Below are positions 1-8,282 of a stretch of 40,581 nt of DNA, piece after piece. The DNA is taken from NCBI RefSeq assembly GCF_030547685.1, contig NZ_JAUOQM010000024.1, positions 1 to 40,581 on the forward strand. The letters run 5' to 3'. The number at the start of each line of letters is the position of its first letter. Position 1 is the stretch's first letter. Both the position numbers and the translations under genes were made by a program. The stretch comes from Gilvimarinus sp. 2_MG-2023. Its GTDB lineage: Bacteria; Pseudomonadota; Gammaproteobacteria; Pseudomonadales; Cellvibrionaceae. A model generated the notes under the pieces. It was not told the origin of the DNA, made no database searches, and saw only the letters and a program-made list of their open reading frames with translations.

Positions 1-42
1 CAGACATAAAAAAAGCGCCTTTAGGCGCTTTTTTTATGTCTG
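1..42. terminator. Bidirectional Rho-independent terminator
   Basis: A perfect inverted repeat has 19-bp arms at 1-19 and 24-42 around a TTTA loop. The GC core is GCGCC/GGCGC, flanked by A7 on the left and T7 on the right, so either strand yields a hairpin followed by U residues. It lies 11 bp beyond the stop codon of the minus-strand gene ending at 54 and would terminate that gene and a convergent gene left of the window. Confidence 0.9.
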
Positions 43-53
43 TAATAGTTAAA

Positions 54-383
54 TTAGCTCGGCGGGTTTAATTTGGCCAGTGCCTGGCGAACCAGCTGAA
101 TGTAACGCCGTTGCTGCAGTATAAAAAACAACGGCAAAATAATGAATAGCATAATAAGAGCAGAAGCATCCTGTGACAATGACAATGCCGGCGCTACAAA
201 CACCATAAAAAGCACAGAAACGATAAACATGATGGCAAATTGCATTATGTTGCCACGCCAGCGCGTGAGTTTTTGATCGGGGCCAAAGGCCAAGGCCTTT
301 GCTTCGGTTAAGCGGTTGGCTTTTTCATCGTCGGGTAGGTCATGTAGCTCCGGAAAGTGTTTGAACTCTTGTTTACGTGCCAT
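54..383 (-). CDS. Small two-TM membrane protein, unknown function
   Basis: This encodes 109 aa if translation starts at the ATG at 383 (MARKQEFKHF). The reading frame stays open upstream to 527, but that part (MLFYCFFSSV...) is AT-rich, low in complexity and has no ribosome site, so I reject it. Residues 1-42 are charged and probably cytoplasmic. Two hydrophobic stretches, about 45-68 and 73-89, look like membrane helices, and the end (QQRRYIQLVRQALAKL) is basic and amphipathic. I do not recognise the family. The gene stands alone and ends at the terminator at 1-42. Confidence 0.6.
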   Translation of the reverse strand: MARKQEFKHFPELHDLPDDEKANRLTEAKALAFGPDQKLTRWRGNIMQFAIMFIVSVLFMVFVAPALSLSQDASALIMLFIILPLFFILQQRRYIQLVRQALAKLNPPS

Positions 384-666
384 AAATAAGTAACCGTAAA
401 AAGGTCGAAGTCTAGCGTGCTCAGGGTTATTGTGCAAAAAATATGATTTGCACAGGTCAAATAACAAAATCTTAAGTATGCAGGCTTGGTAATAAAAAAC
501 TGAACTAAAAAAACAATAAAAAAGCAATGACCTTAAGCGTAGGTTGCGCTATAAAGTCACAAAGCGCAGGTTATTAATAAACACTTTGGGGCAGGCATTA
601 AAAGTATATTTTTCGTCTGTTTCTTGTTGACGCGTACTTAACGCGGGTTCATTGAGGGGTGTGATT

Positions 667-939
667 ATGGCGAGTCAATACGACGAAACCGAACAGAATC
701 TGGATCAGAACGACGATATGGAATCTGAAGAGACAGAAGCGCTTAGCGTGGCAGTTACCGGTAAGGTTCACTCTGCGGAAGATTACAATATTGCCTCGCG
801 AGAAAAGCTTCGTACCGAGCTTTCCTGTCAGATAGAAGCCTTTTTGGCTCGCGGCGGAAAAATTAATGAAATTCCCAACCATCCAGTGTCCAGCCGGCCG
901 GGCAAACCTGCCAGCGACTTTACCGGCAGCTTGATGTAG
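667..939 (+). CDS. sutA: SutA-like RNA polymerase-associated regulator
   Basis: The 90-aa product starts at the ATG at 667, preceded by GAGGGG at 654-659. A start at 652 would overlap that ribosome site. Residues 1-30 are highly acidic and probably disordered. The C-terminal half carries IEAFLARGGKINEI (56-69) and ends PxKPxSDFTGS. This matches my memory of Pseudomonas SutA, which has an acidic N-tail, then EEFLARGGKVQEI and a PKKPDSKYGS-like end. SutA binds RNA polymerase and alters transcription in slow-growing cells. The match is by motif only, so the symbol is tentative. The gene is monocistronic and followed by a long inverted repeat. Confidence 0.7.
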   Translation: MASQYDETEQNLDQNDDMESEETEALSVAVTGKVHSAEDYNIASREKLRTELSCQIEAFLARGGKINEIPNHPVSSRPGKPASDFTGSLM

Positions 940-1004
940 TCAACTTTCAAACGCCTGTTGGGCAATGTCTCAGCGGTATGGTTTTGGGATGCATTAGGCA
1001 TTGT

Positions 1005-1046
1005 CGCCTTGGGCAATTATGACTGTTGGGTGATATGCCCAAGGCG
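1005..1046. terminator. Long hairpin after the sutA-like gene
   Basis: An 11-bp perfect inverted repeat (CGCCTTGGGCA at 1005-1015, its complement at 1036-1046) has a 20-nt loop and is followed by CGTTTAAAA. It lies 65 bp beyond the plus-strand stop at 939 and 66 bp beyond the minus-strand stop at 1113. The U tract is poor on both strands, so it may be a weak terminator or another RNA structure. Confidence 0.5.
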
Positions 1047-1112
1047 CGTTTAAAACCCTAGGTGGTCGTGTATCTCCCTAATGAGTGGCCACTGAGTAGT
1101 TTCTTGCGTAGC

Positions 1113-1688
1113 CTAAAAGGCCATCAACGCCACCGCGAGCACACTTAACACGCCGCCGATCACAATTAACAACCCGTCCTTGGCGACTATGCCTAAAGCC
1201 AGCAATACCATAATGCCCGAAGGTATAGCCGCAGCAAAAGGAATAGGCCCGAGTGGAATCAGTGCCAGTGCCAAGCCAATGCATAAAAGAGCGGTGACTT
1301 TAATGCCTACAGCGCCCAATAAAAAGCCTAAGCGCGGCTTTAAGACCCGATCAACCGGTGTTGTATAACGCTTTGCTGGCCGCAAAACTTTATCCACAGA
1401 GGATCGCTCGACTTCGATTTTTCGCAATCGCTTGGGTAGCCACGGCGTGTTGCGGCCCAGCAATATTTGCCCGGCAATTAAAATAATCACTATCGCCGCT
1501 ACAATAGGCACACCGGGAATCCCCCCTGTGGGTAAAAAAGTCACCAGTGCCGGCACCAAAAGCATTGGGCCAAAACCTCGATGGCTCGCACTTTCTAGCA
1601 CATCGCCGACGCTGAATGAATTCTGGCTGCTGGCGCCGAGAATGAGGTCAATGGTTTGGGTTAAACCGCCTTGCTGTGTGTTAGCCAT
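1113..1688 (-). CDS. ExoD-family membrane protein
   Basis: The product is 191 aa from the second of two adjacent ATGs; AGGTGA lies 6 bp before it. The ATG at 1691 would abut that ribosome site. The N-terminal third (LESASHRGFGPMLLVPALVTFLPTGGIPGVP) and the GRNTPWLPKRL motif are typical of ExoD, a family named from Rhizobium exopolysaccharide and alkali-tolerance mutants. Four or so membrane segments fall near 45-60, 62-78, 125-155 and 160-190. The biochemical role of the family is not settled. It lies 7 bp downstream of csbD and probably shares its transcript. Confidence 0.8.
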   Translation of the reverse strand: MANTQQGGLTQTIDLILGASSQNSFSVGDVLESASHRGFGPMLLVPALVTFLPTGGIPGVPIVAAIVIILIAGQILLGRNTPWLPKRLRKIEVERSSVDKVLRPAKRYTTPVDRVLKPRLGFLLGAVGIKVTALLCIGLALALIPLGPIPFAAAIPSGIMVLLALGIVAKDGLLIVIGGVLSVLAVALMAF

Positions 1689-1695
1689 CATTCAC

Positions 1696-1899
1696 CTACT
1701 GCTCGTATTTAACAGACCACTGATTCACTTCATCCTCAGCGGCTTGTCGGGTGATGCCGTAGCGCTCTTGTAAGCGTCCGACCAGTTTGTCGCGCTTGCC
1801 GACCACTTTTTGAATATCATCGTCAGTTAAACGTCCCCACTGTTCTTGCACACTGCCTTTCAGATGTTTCCAGTTACCCTCAAATTGCTCGGTGTTCAT
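1696..1899 (-). CDS. CsbD-family stress protein
   Basis: The 67-aa product starts at the ATG at 1899, which has the strong ribosome site AGGAGG 6 bp upstream. The open frame extends to 2097, but that part is not protein-like. The sequence MNTEQFEGNWKHLKGSVQ and the later GKRDKLVGRLQERYG are characteristic of CsbD (YjbJ-like) proteins. These are small, hydrophilic, abundant stationary-phase or stress proteins of unknown mechanism. The exoD-like gene follows closely. A sigmaS-like -10 lies upstream at 2042-2036. Confidence 0.9.
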   Translation of the reverse strand: MNTEQFEGNWKHLKGSVQEQWGRLTDDDIQKVVGKRDKLVGRLQERYGITRQAAEDEVNQWSVKYEQ

Positions 1900-2035
1900 A
1901 GAGTCCTCCTGTCGGCTTGAAGTTAAACGCAATAAAGCAAAGAACAGTCCAGTCGTGTGCCGAGATCCGCTGGGCTGTGTTTTAGCCTGTTCGAGTGGGG
2001 GGCAGGCAAGGGTTGTTTTGGTAAAAAGCAGACTG

Positions 2036-2042
2036 AGTATAG
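2036..2042 (-). promoter_or_regulatory. Possible sigmaS-type -10 element for csbD
   Basis: Read on the minus strand, 2042-2036 is CTATACT, the core of the extended -10 preferred by RpoS in Enterobacteria. It would give a leader of about 130 nt before csbD. No clear -35 was found. CsbD homologues such as YjbJ are RpoS-dependent in E. coli, which fits, but the site call is inference. Confidence 0.35.
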
Positions 2043-2104
2043 ATTTTTTATAAAAATTACACAGATTTTGGTATTTTAGGGAGTATAAGCCAAACATTAA
2101 GGGG

Positions 2105-2120
2105 AGCGGGTTAACCCGCT
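2105..2120. repeat. 16-bp perfect palindrome before a small membrane protein gene
   Basis: AGCGGGTTAACCCGCT is a perfect palindrome ending 7 bp before the ATG at 2128. At that position it could be a protein-binding operator or a hairpin affecting translation of the gene. Confidence 0.5.
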
Positions 2121-2127
2121 AAAGCGT

Positions 2128-2400
2128 ATGTGGGTATGGTTTTTGTTGATTGTTCCATCACTGTTGACGGGCGCTATTTGCGCGTTAATTTCTCGCGGTT
2201 TCATCAGCGCGATTCTCGCTGGTGCCTTGCCTTGGCTGGGACTATTAGCCGCTTTAATTTACAGTGTTTACTTCACGCCTTATGAGGGCGGAGGTGCCAG
2301 CTTGTGGTTAGTGGCACAAGTTGTCGGTGGTACAGTAGCCGCGGCCTGTGGTTTTGCAGGCTTTAGCTTGGTCAAGCAGTTGCGTTCGGACAAAGGCTAG
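2128..2400 (+). CDS. Small three-TM membrane protein, unknown
   Basis: The product is 90 aa and very hydrophobic. Segments at about 3-23, 26-47 and 58-82 look like membrane helices, with a short YEGGGAS loop between the second and third and a positively charged end (KQLRSDKG). I do not recognise the family. No clear Shine-Dalgarno is visible next to the ATG, and the 16-bp palindrome at 2105-2120 occupies its upstream side. It is divergent from csbD and lies 114 bp before the LacI-family regulator. Confidence 0.55.
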   Translation: MWVWFLLIVPSLLTGAICALISRGFISAILAGALPWLGLLAALIYSVYFTPYEGGGASLWLVAQVVGGTVAAACGFAGFSLVKQLRSDKG

Positions 2401-2505
2401 TCTGAAAAATAACGTTAACACGCCTTGCTATACGTGGCAGAATAGCCACAACGAACTATAACAAAAGCGTCGCGAGCGGCTCTCAAGGCTTGGCTTCGCC
2501 CATAG

Positions 2506-3549
<1,044 letters not shown>

Positions 3550-3738
3550 CTGTATTGCATATACCACTGAATGCTTAAGATCTATTACGTTGAAGACTAA
3601 ACAATAGCCGAATAGCGATTGCCACACTGTATAATTGTATATAGCTTAAGGTAGTCAATTTGGGATCTCGGCAAAAATTTTTAGCGGAAATTACATTATC
3701 AATAAGTCTCATTTAATAAATTTAATCCGTACAAAGCA

Positions 3739-4014
3739 ATGAAATCAGACCCTAAGAAATTACTAGAAAAGAATCGTGAATTGGTGCACTCGGAGGCGAT
3801 GAAGGTGGTGTCTCACGTTCAGCGCGAGCAAGGCGAGTGGATGTTGCATACGGTGATGATAGAGGGGTGTGATATACCGTTTAAGTTTAAACGTAAAGAT
3901 AAATATCAAAGTTTAAAGGGTGCACGTGTCAACATCACTTACTACCCGGAGGCCGAAATGGTTGCGGGGTTGCGTTTTGAAGTGATGAAGGTTGTGCGGA
4001 TTAAACGCGCCTAA
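3739..4014 (+). CDS. Conserved-looking 91-aa protein, unknown function
   Basis: The 91-aa product is basic and lacks signal or membrane segments. The first 30 residues are helical and charged. The rest alternates like a small beta-rich domain (DIPFKFKRKDKYQSLKGARVNITYYPEAEMVAG). I do not recognise the family. There is no clear ribosome site before the ATG. The gene sits between lacI and the convergent symporter gene and belongs to neither operon. A truncated, frameshifted relative of its first 23 codons occurs at 17109-17225, about 80% identical over 69 nt by hand count, so it has been duplicated within this region. Confidence 0.6.
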   Translation: MKSDPKKLLEKNRELVHSEAMKVVSHVQREQGEWMLHTVMIEGCDIPFKFKRKDKYQSLKGARVNITYYPEAEMVAGLRFEVMKVVRIKRA

Positions 4015-4089
4015 AGACTTTAAATATTACTTCGCATTGGGGTGGCGCGTTTTACAGGCTCACCCCTAACGTTGTAAATCTGGCGACGG

Positions 4090-5598
4090 TTACTCCCCCA
4101 CATCATCTACGTTTAAGGTAAAACCTGCTGCCAGTAAAAAACAGCCGCTCGCTAAGGCCAGAGCATAAATACTGCTGCCAGCGAAGACAGTACTCATAAC
4201 AAGCCCTAAAATACTGGCCGCCAGTATTTGCGGAATGACAATAAAGAAATTAAAAATTCCCATATAAACGCCCATCTTATGGCCGGGCAAGGCGCAGGAA
4301 AGCATGGCGTAGGGCATAGAGAGAATTGACGCCCAGGCAATACCAACACCCAGCATAGAAGCCAGTAACCAGTTGGGGTCGCGCACAATTAAAAAAGAAA
4401 GAAAACCCAAGGCACCACAGGCGAGATTAATACTGTGAGTTATTTTACGCCCCAGTTTGCGTGCCATAAGTGGAATAATAAAAGCGGCCAGCATGGCGTA
4501 GCCATTGTAGGAGCCTTGCAGTACCCCGGCCCAATCTGCGCCCTGGTTGAACAATTCGCCTGAAGTGTCTGTGGCGCCAAAGTGATGACTGGAAACCGCA
4601 GGGGTTAAATAGATCCACATAGTGAATAAGGCAAACCACGAGAAAAACTGCACAACTGCCAGTTGCACCATAGTGCGAGGCATATGGAATAGGTCGTGTG
4701 TTATTTGATATACCCCGTGCTCAGTGCGCCGATTGTTTTGCAACCAGCCGGCGGCCAGCTGTAACATCGCAAAACCGCCGCAGCTGCCCGCTAGAATATA
4801 CAGTTCGCCCTGCAGGGCAAAACCGGTAATAGCCGCAGCGCCTAGTACGCTTAGCAGCAGCCAAACTAGGCCGCTTTTATGGTAGAAGCTGGCGGGCTTA
4901 AGGGTGGCCGTTTCCTTGGTGTCGACTTGCCCTTCAGCGCTGTTGAACTTCGCCAATTGTTCAGGCGAGTATTCGCGGGTGGTTAGTATGGTCCAGCCGA
5001 CGGCCAGTAGTAAGACAACTCCGCCCAGGCTAAACGACCAGATAACTGAATCGGGTACAACGCCCACAGCGGCCGTATTACTGACACTCCAAACGTTGGT
5101 CATAAGCCAGGGCAGGCTAGCCGCAACCACCGAGCCTACGCCAATAAAAAACCCCTGCATCACAAATCCCAGAGTACGCTGTTTCTGCGGCAGCATATCG
5201 CCCACAAACGCGCGGAAGGGCTCCATGGAAATATTAATGGAGGCGTCCATAATCCACAGCATACCCGCGGCAATCCACAGGGTGGGGGAGTGCGGCATAA
5301 ACAACAGGGACGCCGTAGTGAGCAGTGCGCCAATTAAAAAGTAGGGACGGCGGCGCCCCAAACGGTTCCAGGTTTTATCGCTGAAATAACCAATAATGGG
5401 TTGTACCAGCAGTCCGGTTAAAGGCGCGGCGACCCAAAGAATGGGTAGCTCATCAATCGAAGCTCCCAGAGTTTGAAAAATACGGCTGACATTGGCGTTT
5501 TGCAGGGCAAAGCCAAACTGAATGCCAATAAAGCCAAAGCACATGTTCCAGATTTGCCAAAAACTGAGCTCTGGCCGGGTGTTCGCGGTGGTTGTCAT
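4090..5598 (-). CDS. GPH-type MFS sugar:cation symporter
   Basis: This 502-aa polytopic protein has about 12 predicted membrane segments. The segment after helix 2 reads GYFSDKTWNRLGRRRPYFLIG. That is the D-x-R-x-R-x-GRRRP type signature of glycoside-pentoside-hexuronide symporters, plant sucrose carriers and bacterial maltose carriers. It should carry glucose, maltose or short malto-oligosaccharides across the inner membrane. It starts 73 bp downstream of the glucoamylase stop on the same strand and has no operator or clear promoter of its own, so the two form an operon from the promoter at 8095-8142. GAGAAACGCT precedes the ATG. The exact substrate is inferred from neighbours. Confidence 0.8.
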   Translation of the reverse strand: MTTTANTRPELSFWQIWNMCFGFIGIQFGFALQNANVSRIFQTLGASIDELPILWVAAPLTGLLVQPIIGYFSDKTWNRLGRRRPYFLIGALLTTASLLFMPHSPTLWIAAGMLWIMDASINISMEPFRAFVGDMLPQKQRTLGFVMQGFFIGVGSVVAASLPWLMTNVWSVSNTAAVGVVPDSVIWSFSLGGVVLLLAVGWTILTTREYSPEQLAKFNSAEGQVDTKETATLKPASFYHKSGLVWLLLSVLGAAAITGFALQGELYILAGSCGGFAMLQLAAGWLQNNRRTEHGVYQITHDLFHMPRTMVQLAVVQFFSWFALFTMWIYLTPAVSSHHFGATDTSGELFNQGADWAGVLQGSYNGYAMLAAFIIPLMARKLGRKITHSINLACGALGFLSFLIVRDPNWLLASMLGVGIAWASILSMPYAMLSCALPGHKMGVYMGIFNFFIVIPQILAASILGLVMSTVFAGSSIYALALASGCFLLAAGFTLNVDDVGE

Positions 5599-5671
5599 AG
5601 CGTTTCTCGTTATTTTATTGCACGGCCGGCCGCAACTCGTGGGTTGGGCCGGCTATTGTCACCGTAAAGCG

Positions 5672-8062
5672 TTAGGGGTTTTGATAGCGCTCGCCTACCG
5701 GTGGATAGTAGTCCCACACTTGACCGTCGCTGAGTGAGCGCAGCAGTTTAATGTATTCGGCATGGGTCCAGGCCAGGGGTGTGGCGGAATTAGTACCCTG
5801 GCCCATCTCGTAGCCATAAACTTGGTTACTGCCTACGCCGTCCCAGACTTGTTCGGGCAGCATAAGCCCTTCATTGGCAAAAAATTCCATGCTGGCGACA
5901 TACTGATCTTTTAGCGTTTGTATTTTACCGTCACCCTGCTGGTTGTTGTGTGCCAGTTCATAATGAGCGCGCTCGCCAGTTAAAAAAGGCCATACCCGGC
6001 CGCGTTGATCGCTGTGATTTTGGCCGTTTTCGCCGTAGCCTGCGCCGTTGCCGGTGCGCTCGCCGTAGCCATCCCCTCCGTAGCGGCGCCAGCCAACATA
6101 AGTGTGTTCGCCGGCGGGGAAGTCGTACTTCACTTGCAAAAACTCGGGCAGGTCGGTGTTATCCACTTCATTTAATGATTCGCGGATGGGACCAAAACTG
6201 GCGGAGTGTACGCCGTATCGCACGAGCTCTAAAAACCCCGGATCGACGATATCGCTCTCGTTGAGCGCAATTTGCCCATTGCGTTCGGTTAAAAGGCTCT
6301 GGTCGTTAGGGTCTTCGTTGCTGTTGATGCGCAGGTAATACTGGCCGTCGGGAGGCAAGGTGCCCTGGGTGGTAAACGCGCGGGGTTCGAGTGCAGCGCG
6401 ATACTCGTCAGCCTTGGCTAAAAACAGTTCAGCTTCGTTACTGTTGCCAAATGCCTGGGCAAATTCGGCGGCGGTGACTAGCCCGGCAATGGTGGCTGCG
6501 GTGGTTGAAGACGAGTGCCCGGCTTGCTCTTCCCACCTTTCTTGTTGGGTAAACGGTGGGGTAATGCTGGTGGTATTCCAGCCTAGGGCGATATCGCCAC
6601 CGTGGCTAAGAAACTGCGCCGCTGGTTTTAACATCTGGTTGTACCAGTGCTTGGCTTCGGCGTCGGACAATACATTCGCTTGCCAGAGCTTCCAGCCCAG
6701 CATAATGGGCATGGCCGTTTGGTCTAACTGAACGGCGTACCACTCGAGTGTGCCATCGACATGGGTTTTCTGCAAAAACCAGCCGGGGGCACCAGTGTAG
6801 CCGGGGGTATTGGGGCCGGCTTGAACGTGACTGAGATATTCAAACGCGACTTTGGGTGTTTGGGTGTCACCTAGCGCTAAAAAAGCCATAGCAACTTGGT
6901 AGAAGTCGCGCGGCCACACGGCTTTATAACCAGTAGAGGGCTCGGTAGCGGCAACCACATCGCCCCAGGGGTTCGATAAAGAGGCAATCAGCGCCCCGGC
7001 GTGGGTTTTATCTTCCTGAGCTTTTAATACCAGCGCGCTGGCATAGGCGAGTTCGCCGCCGTCGGTAGCGCTTGCGGCAAGCCGATCCAGTGGTTGTAGG
7101 CTGGCGATATAGTCTTGCCAGCCAATGTAATCACCCTCGCCATTATAGTGAGCGAGCACCTCGTCAAAGCCGCGGGCTAATGTGTTTTGGGCGCTGGCCG
7201 CAGCGGTTTTGGGTGAGTCGCCAAAACCATAGGCAAAATCCCATACAATAGTTTCGCCATCCGGAGCTTTCAGGCTCTGGCTGATACTGACGTTGCCCGG
7301 TGTACTGCCGGTGTCGGTAAAGTGCCAGTCCTGCTGGCCATTTAGCATGTCGGTTGGCAGGTCGGACTCACCCACAAAACCAACAGCAAGTTTGGCGTTT
7401 TGGGGGCCGACTAGGGCCATGGCGGAGTCGCCCTCTTGCGCGTAGGCAATTTGATCGGCTACCCAGGCGCGATCACCGGTGCCGGTATTGGCGATATGAG
7501 GGTTGGTGACCAGATGGGCCTGAATGTTAGGTTCGTGTGCGGTAAAGCGTACGCGTTGTAATAGGGTGTTGTGGGAAGGGTCTGTGACCAGAAACTTTTC
7601 TATGGTGTAGCGCCCTTCTACATCTCGGTTGATGATTTTATAGGCCAGTGATAGGGGGCGGCTTTGACTGTCGGTGTGCAGATACTGAATGTCGCTCAGA
7701 GTATCTTCCGATTCTAGGTCGGTAAAGTTATCGCCGGTGATAACAAATTGTGAGTCCCTGATTTGGGCTTCATGAATCAGCCCTGCCATGGTTTCTGTCA
7801 GTACGCCCTGCGCAACGGAAAACCACACCCGAGATACTGCACCCGTTGCGGCCTTATCGCTGTAAGCGCCCTGGTGATACTGCTCGTAACTGGTGCCAAT
7901 ACCGGTTTTGCCCGAGTAGGCCCAGGTGGGGCTAGCGCCAGGTGCGCCGTGGGCAGTTGTTTGTCCGGCTGCTGAAGGCTTAGGGTCGGGACCCTGACAG
8001 GCTACCAACGAGCAGGCGCCGAGCAGAGCCAGTGTTGTTGTCATTGCGCGATGTAACATCAT
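5672..8062 (-). CDS. GH15 glucoamylase, lipoprotein
   Basis: The 796-aa product is a glucan 1,4-alpha-glucosidase that releases glucose from the non-reducing ends of starch and malto-oligosaccharides. A lipoprotein signal is present: hydrophobic 8-18 and lipobox L19-V20-A21-C22, followed by a Pro/Ala/Gly linker. Residues about 45-320 match the beta-rich N-terminal domain of bacterial glucoamylases and glucodextranases. Residues about 325-790 are the (alpha/alpha)6 GH15 domain, with WPRDF (383-387), QERWEE (507-512, general acid region) and GRVWPFLTGERAHYEL (E697, general base). Mature C22 is followed by Gln, not Asp, which in enterobacterial rules favours outer-membrane sorting. ATG at 8062 or 8059 is possible; AGAGA lies upstream. 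First gene of an operon with the symporter. Confidence 0.93.
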   Translation of the reverse strand: MMLHRAMTTTLALLGACSLVACQGPDPKPSAAGQTTAHGAPGASPTWAYSGKTGIGTSYEQYHQGAYSDKAATGAVSRVWFSVAQGVLTETMAGLIHEAQIRDSQFVITGDNFTDLESEDTLSDIQYLHTDSQSRPLSLAYKIINRDVEGRYTIEKFLVTDPSHNTLLQRVRFTAHEPNIQAHLVTNPHIANTGTGDRAWVADQIAYAQEGDSAMALVGPQNAKLAVGFVGESDLPTDMLNGQQDWHFTDTGSTPGNVSISQSLKAPDGETIVWDFAYGFGDSPKTAAASAQNTLARGFDEVLAHYNGEGDYIGWQDYIASLQPLDRLAASATDGGELAYASALVLKAQEDKTHAGALIASLSNPWGDVVAATEPSTGYKAVWPRDFYQVAMAFLALGDTQTPKVAFEYLSHVQAGPNTPGYTGAPGWFLQKTHVDGTLEWYAVQLDQTAMPIMLGWKLWQANVLSDAEAKHWYNQMLKPAAQFLSHGGDIALGWNTTSITPPFTQQERWEEQAGHSSSTTAATIAGLVTAAEFAQAFGNSNEAELFLAKADEYRAALEPRAFTTQGTLPPDGQYYLRINSNEDPNDQSLLTERNGQIALNESDIVDPGFLELVRYGVHSASFGPIRESLNEVDNTDLPEFLQVKYDFPAGEHTYVGWRRYGGDGYGERTGNGAGYGENGQNHSDQRGRVWPFLTGERAHYELAHNNQQGDGKIQTLKDQYVASMEFFANEGLMLPEQVWDGVGSNQVYGYEMGQGTNSATPLAWTHAEYIKLLRSLSDGQVWDYYPPVGERYQNP

Positions 8063-8094
8063 TATTATCTCTTATTCATAGGGGATAGCTTCAC

Positions 8095-8123
8095 ACAATA
8101 ATAGACGTTATCGCGGCTCTCAA
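8095..8123 (-). promoter_or_regulatory. Glucoamylase promoter
   Basis: On the minus strand, TTGAGA (8123-8118) is followed after 17 bp by TATTGT (8100-8095). Operator A lies 5 bp upstream of the -35, with its centre 12.5 bp from the first -35 base. This is the spacing found at three other promoters of the locus. The transcript start would be about 8088, giving a short leader to the ATG at 8062. Confidence 0.6.
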
Positions 8124-8128
8124 TAAAT

Positions 8129-8142
8129 TACATACGTATTCA
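8129..8142. promoter_or_regulatory. TACGTA operator A (glucoamylase side)
   Basis: TACATACGTATTCA is a near-palindrome around the ATACGTAT core at 8132-8139. It is one of a pair in the divergent region, 29 bp centre to centre from operator B. The central CG is as expected for a LacI-family protein, and the regulator encoded at 2515 is the candidate. Confidence 0.75.
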
Positions 8143-8157
8143 ATGACTTTGCATGGC

Positions 8158-8171
8158 TGCATACGTATGCA
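8158..8171. promoter_or_regulatory. TACGTA operator B (alpha-glucosidase side)
   Basis: TGCATACGTATGCA is a perfect palindrome that extends to 16 bp (CTGCATACGTATGCAG, 8157-8172). It is the most symmetrical of the seven copies. It lies 5 bp upstream of the putative -35 of the plus-strand GH13 gene. Confidence 0.8.
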
Positions 8172-8176
8172 GTGTG

Positions 8177-8206
8177 TTGCGTGCAAAAGTCGTAGTGAAC
8201 TAATCT
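8177..8206 (+). promoter_or_regulatory. Alpha-glucosidase promoter
   Basis: TTGCGT (8177-8182) and TAATCT (8201-8206) are separated by 18 bp and sit directly downstream of operator B. The same operator-to-minus-35 spacing recurs at 10160, 14813 and, on the minus strand, 8123. Confidence 0.55.
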
Positions 8207-8282
8207 TTATTGCAAGGTAGGTAACAACTGACAATAACAAAGCGCAGGCACACCGGTGAGTGGATCTGGCAGAGGATTTTTT

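Noticed and set aside
4039-4066. GGGGTG/CACCCC hairpin between the 3739 gene and the symporter gene as a terminator
   Set aside because: The stem is only 6 bp with a 16-nt loop and no U tract on either strand.
4904-5344. 146-codon plus-strand frame opposite the symporter gene
   Set aside because: It is a shadow of the well-supported GPH symporter gene on the other strand.
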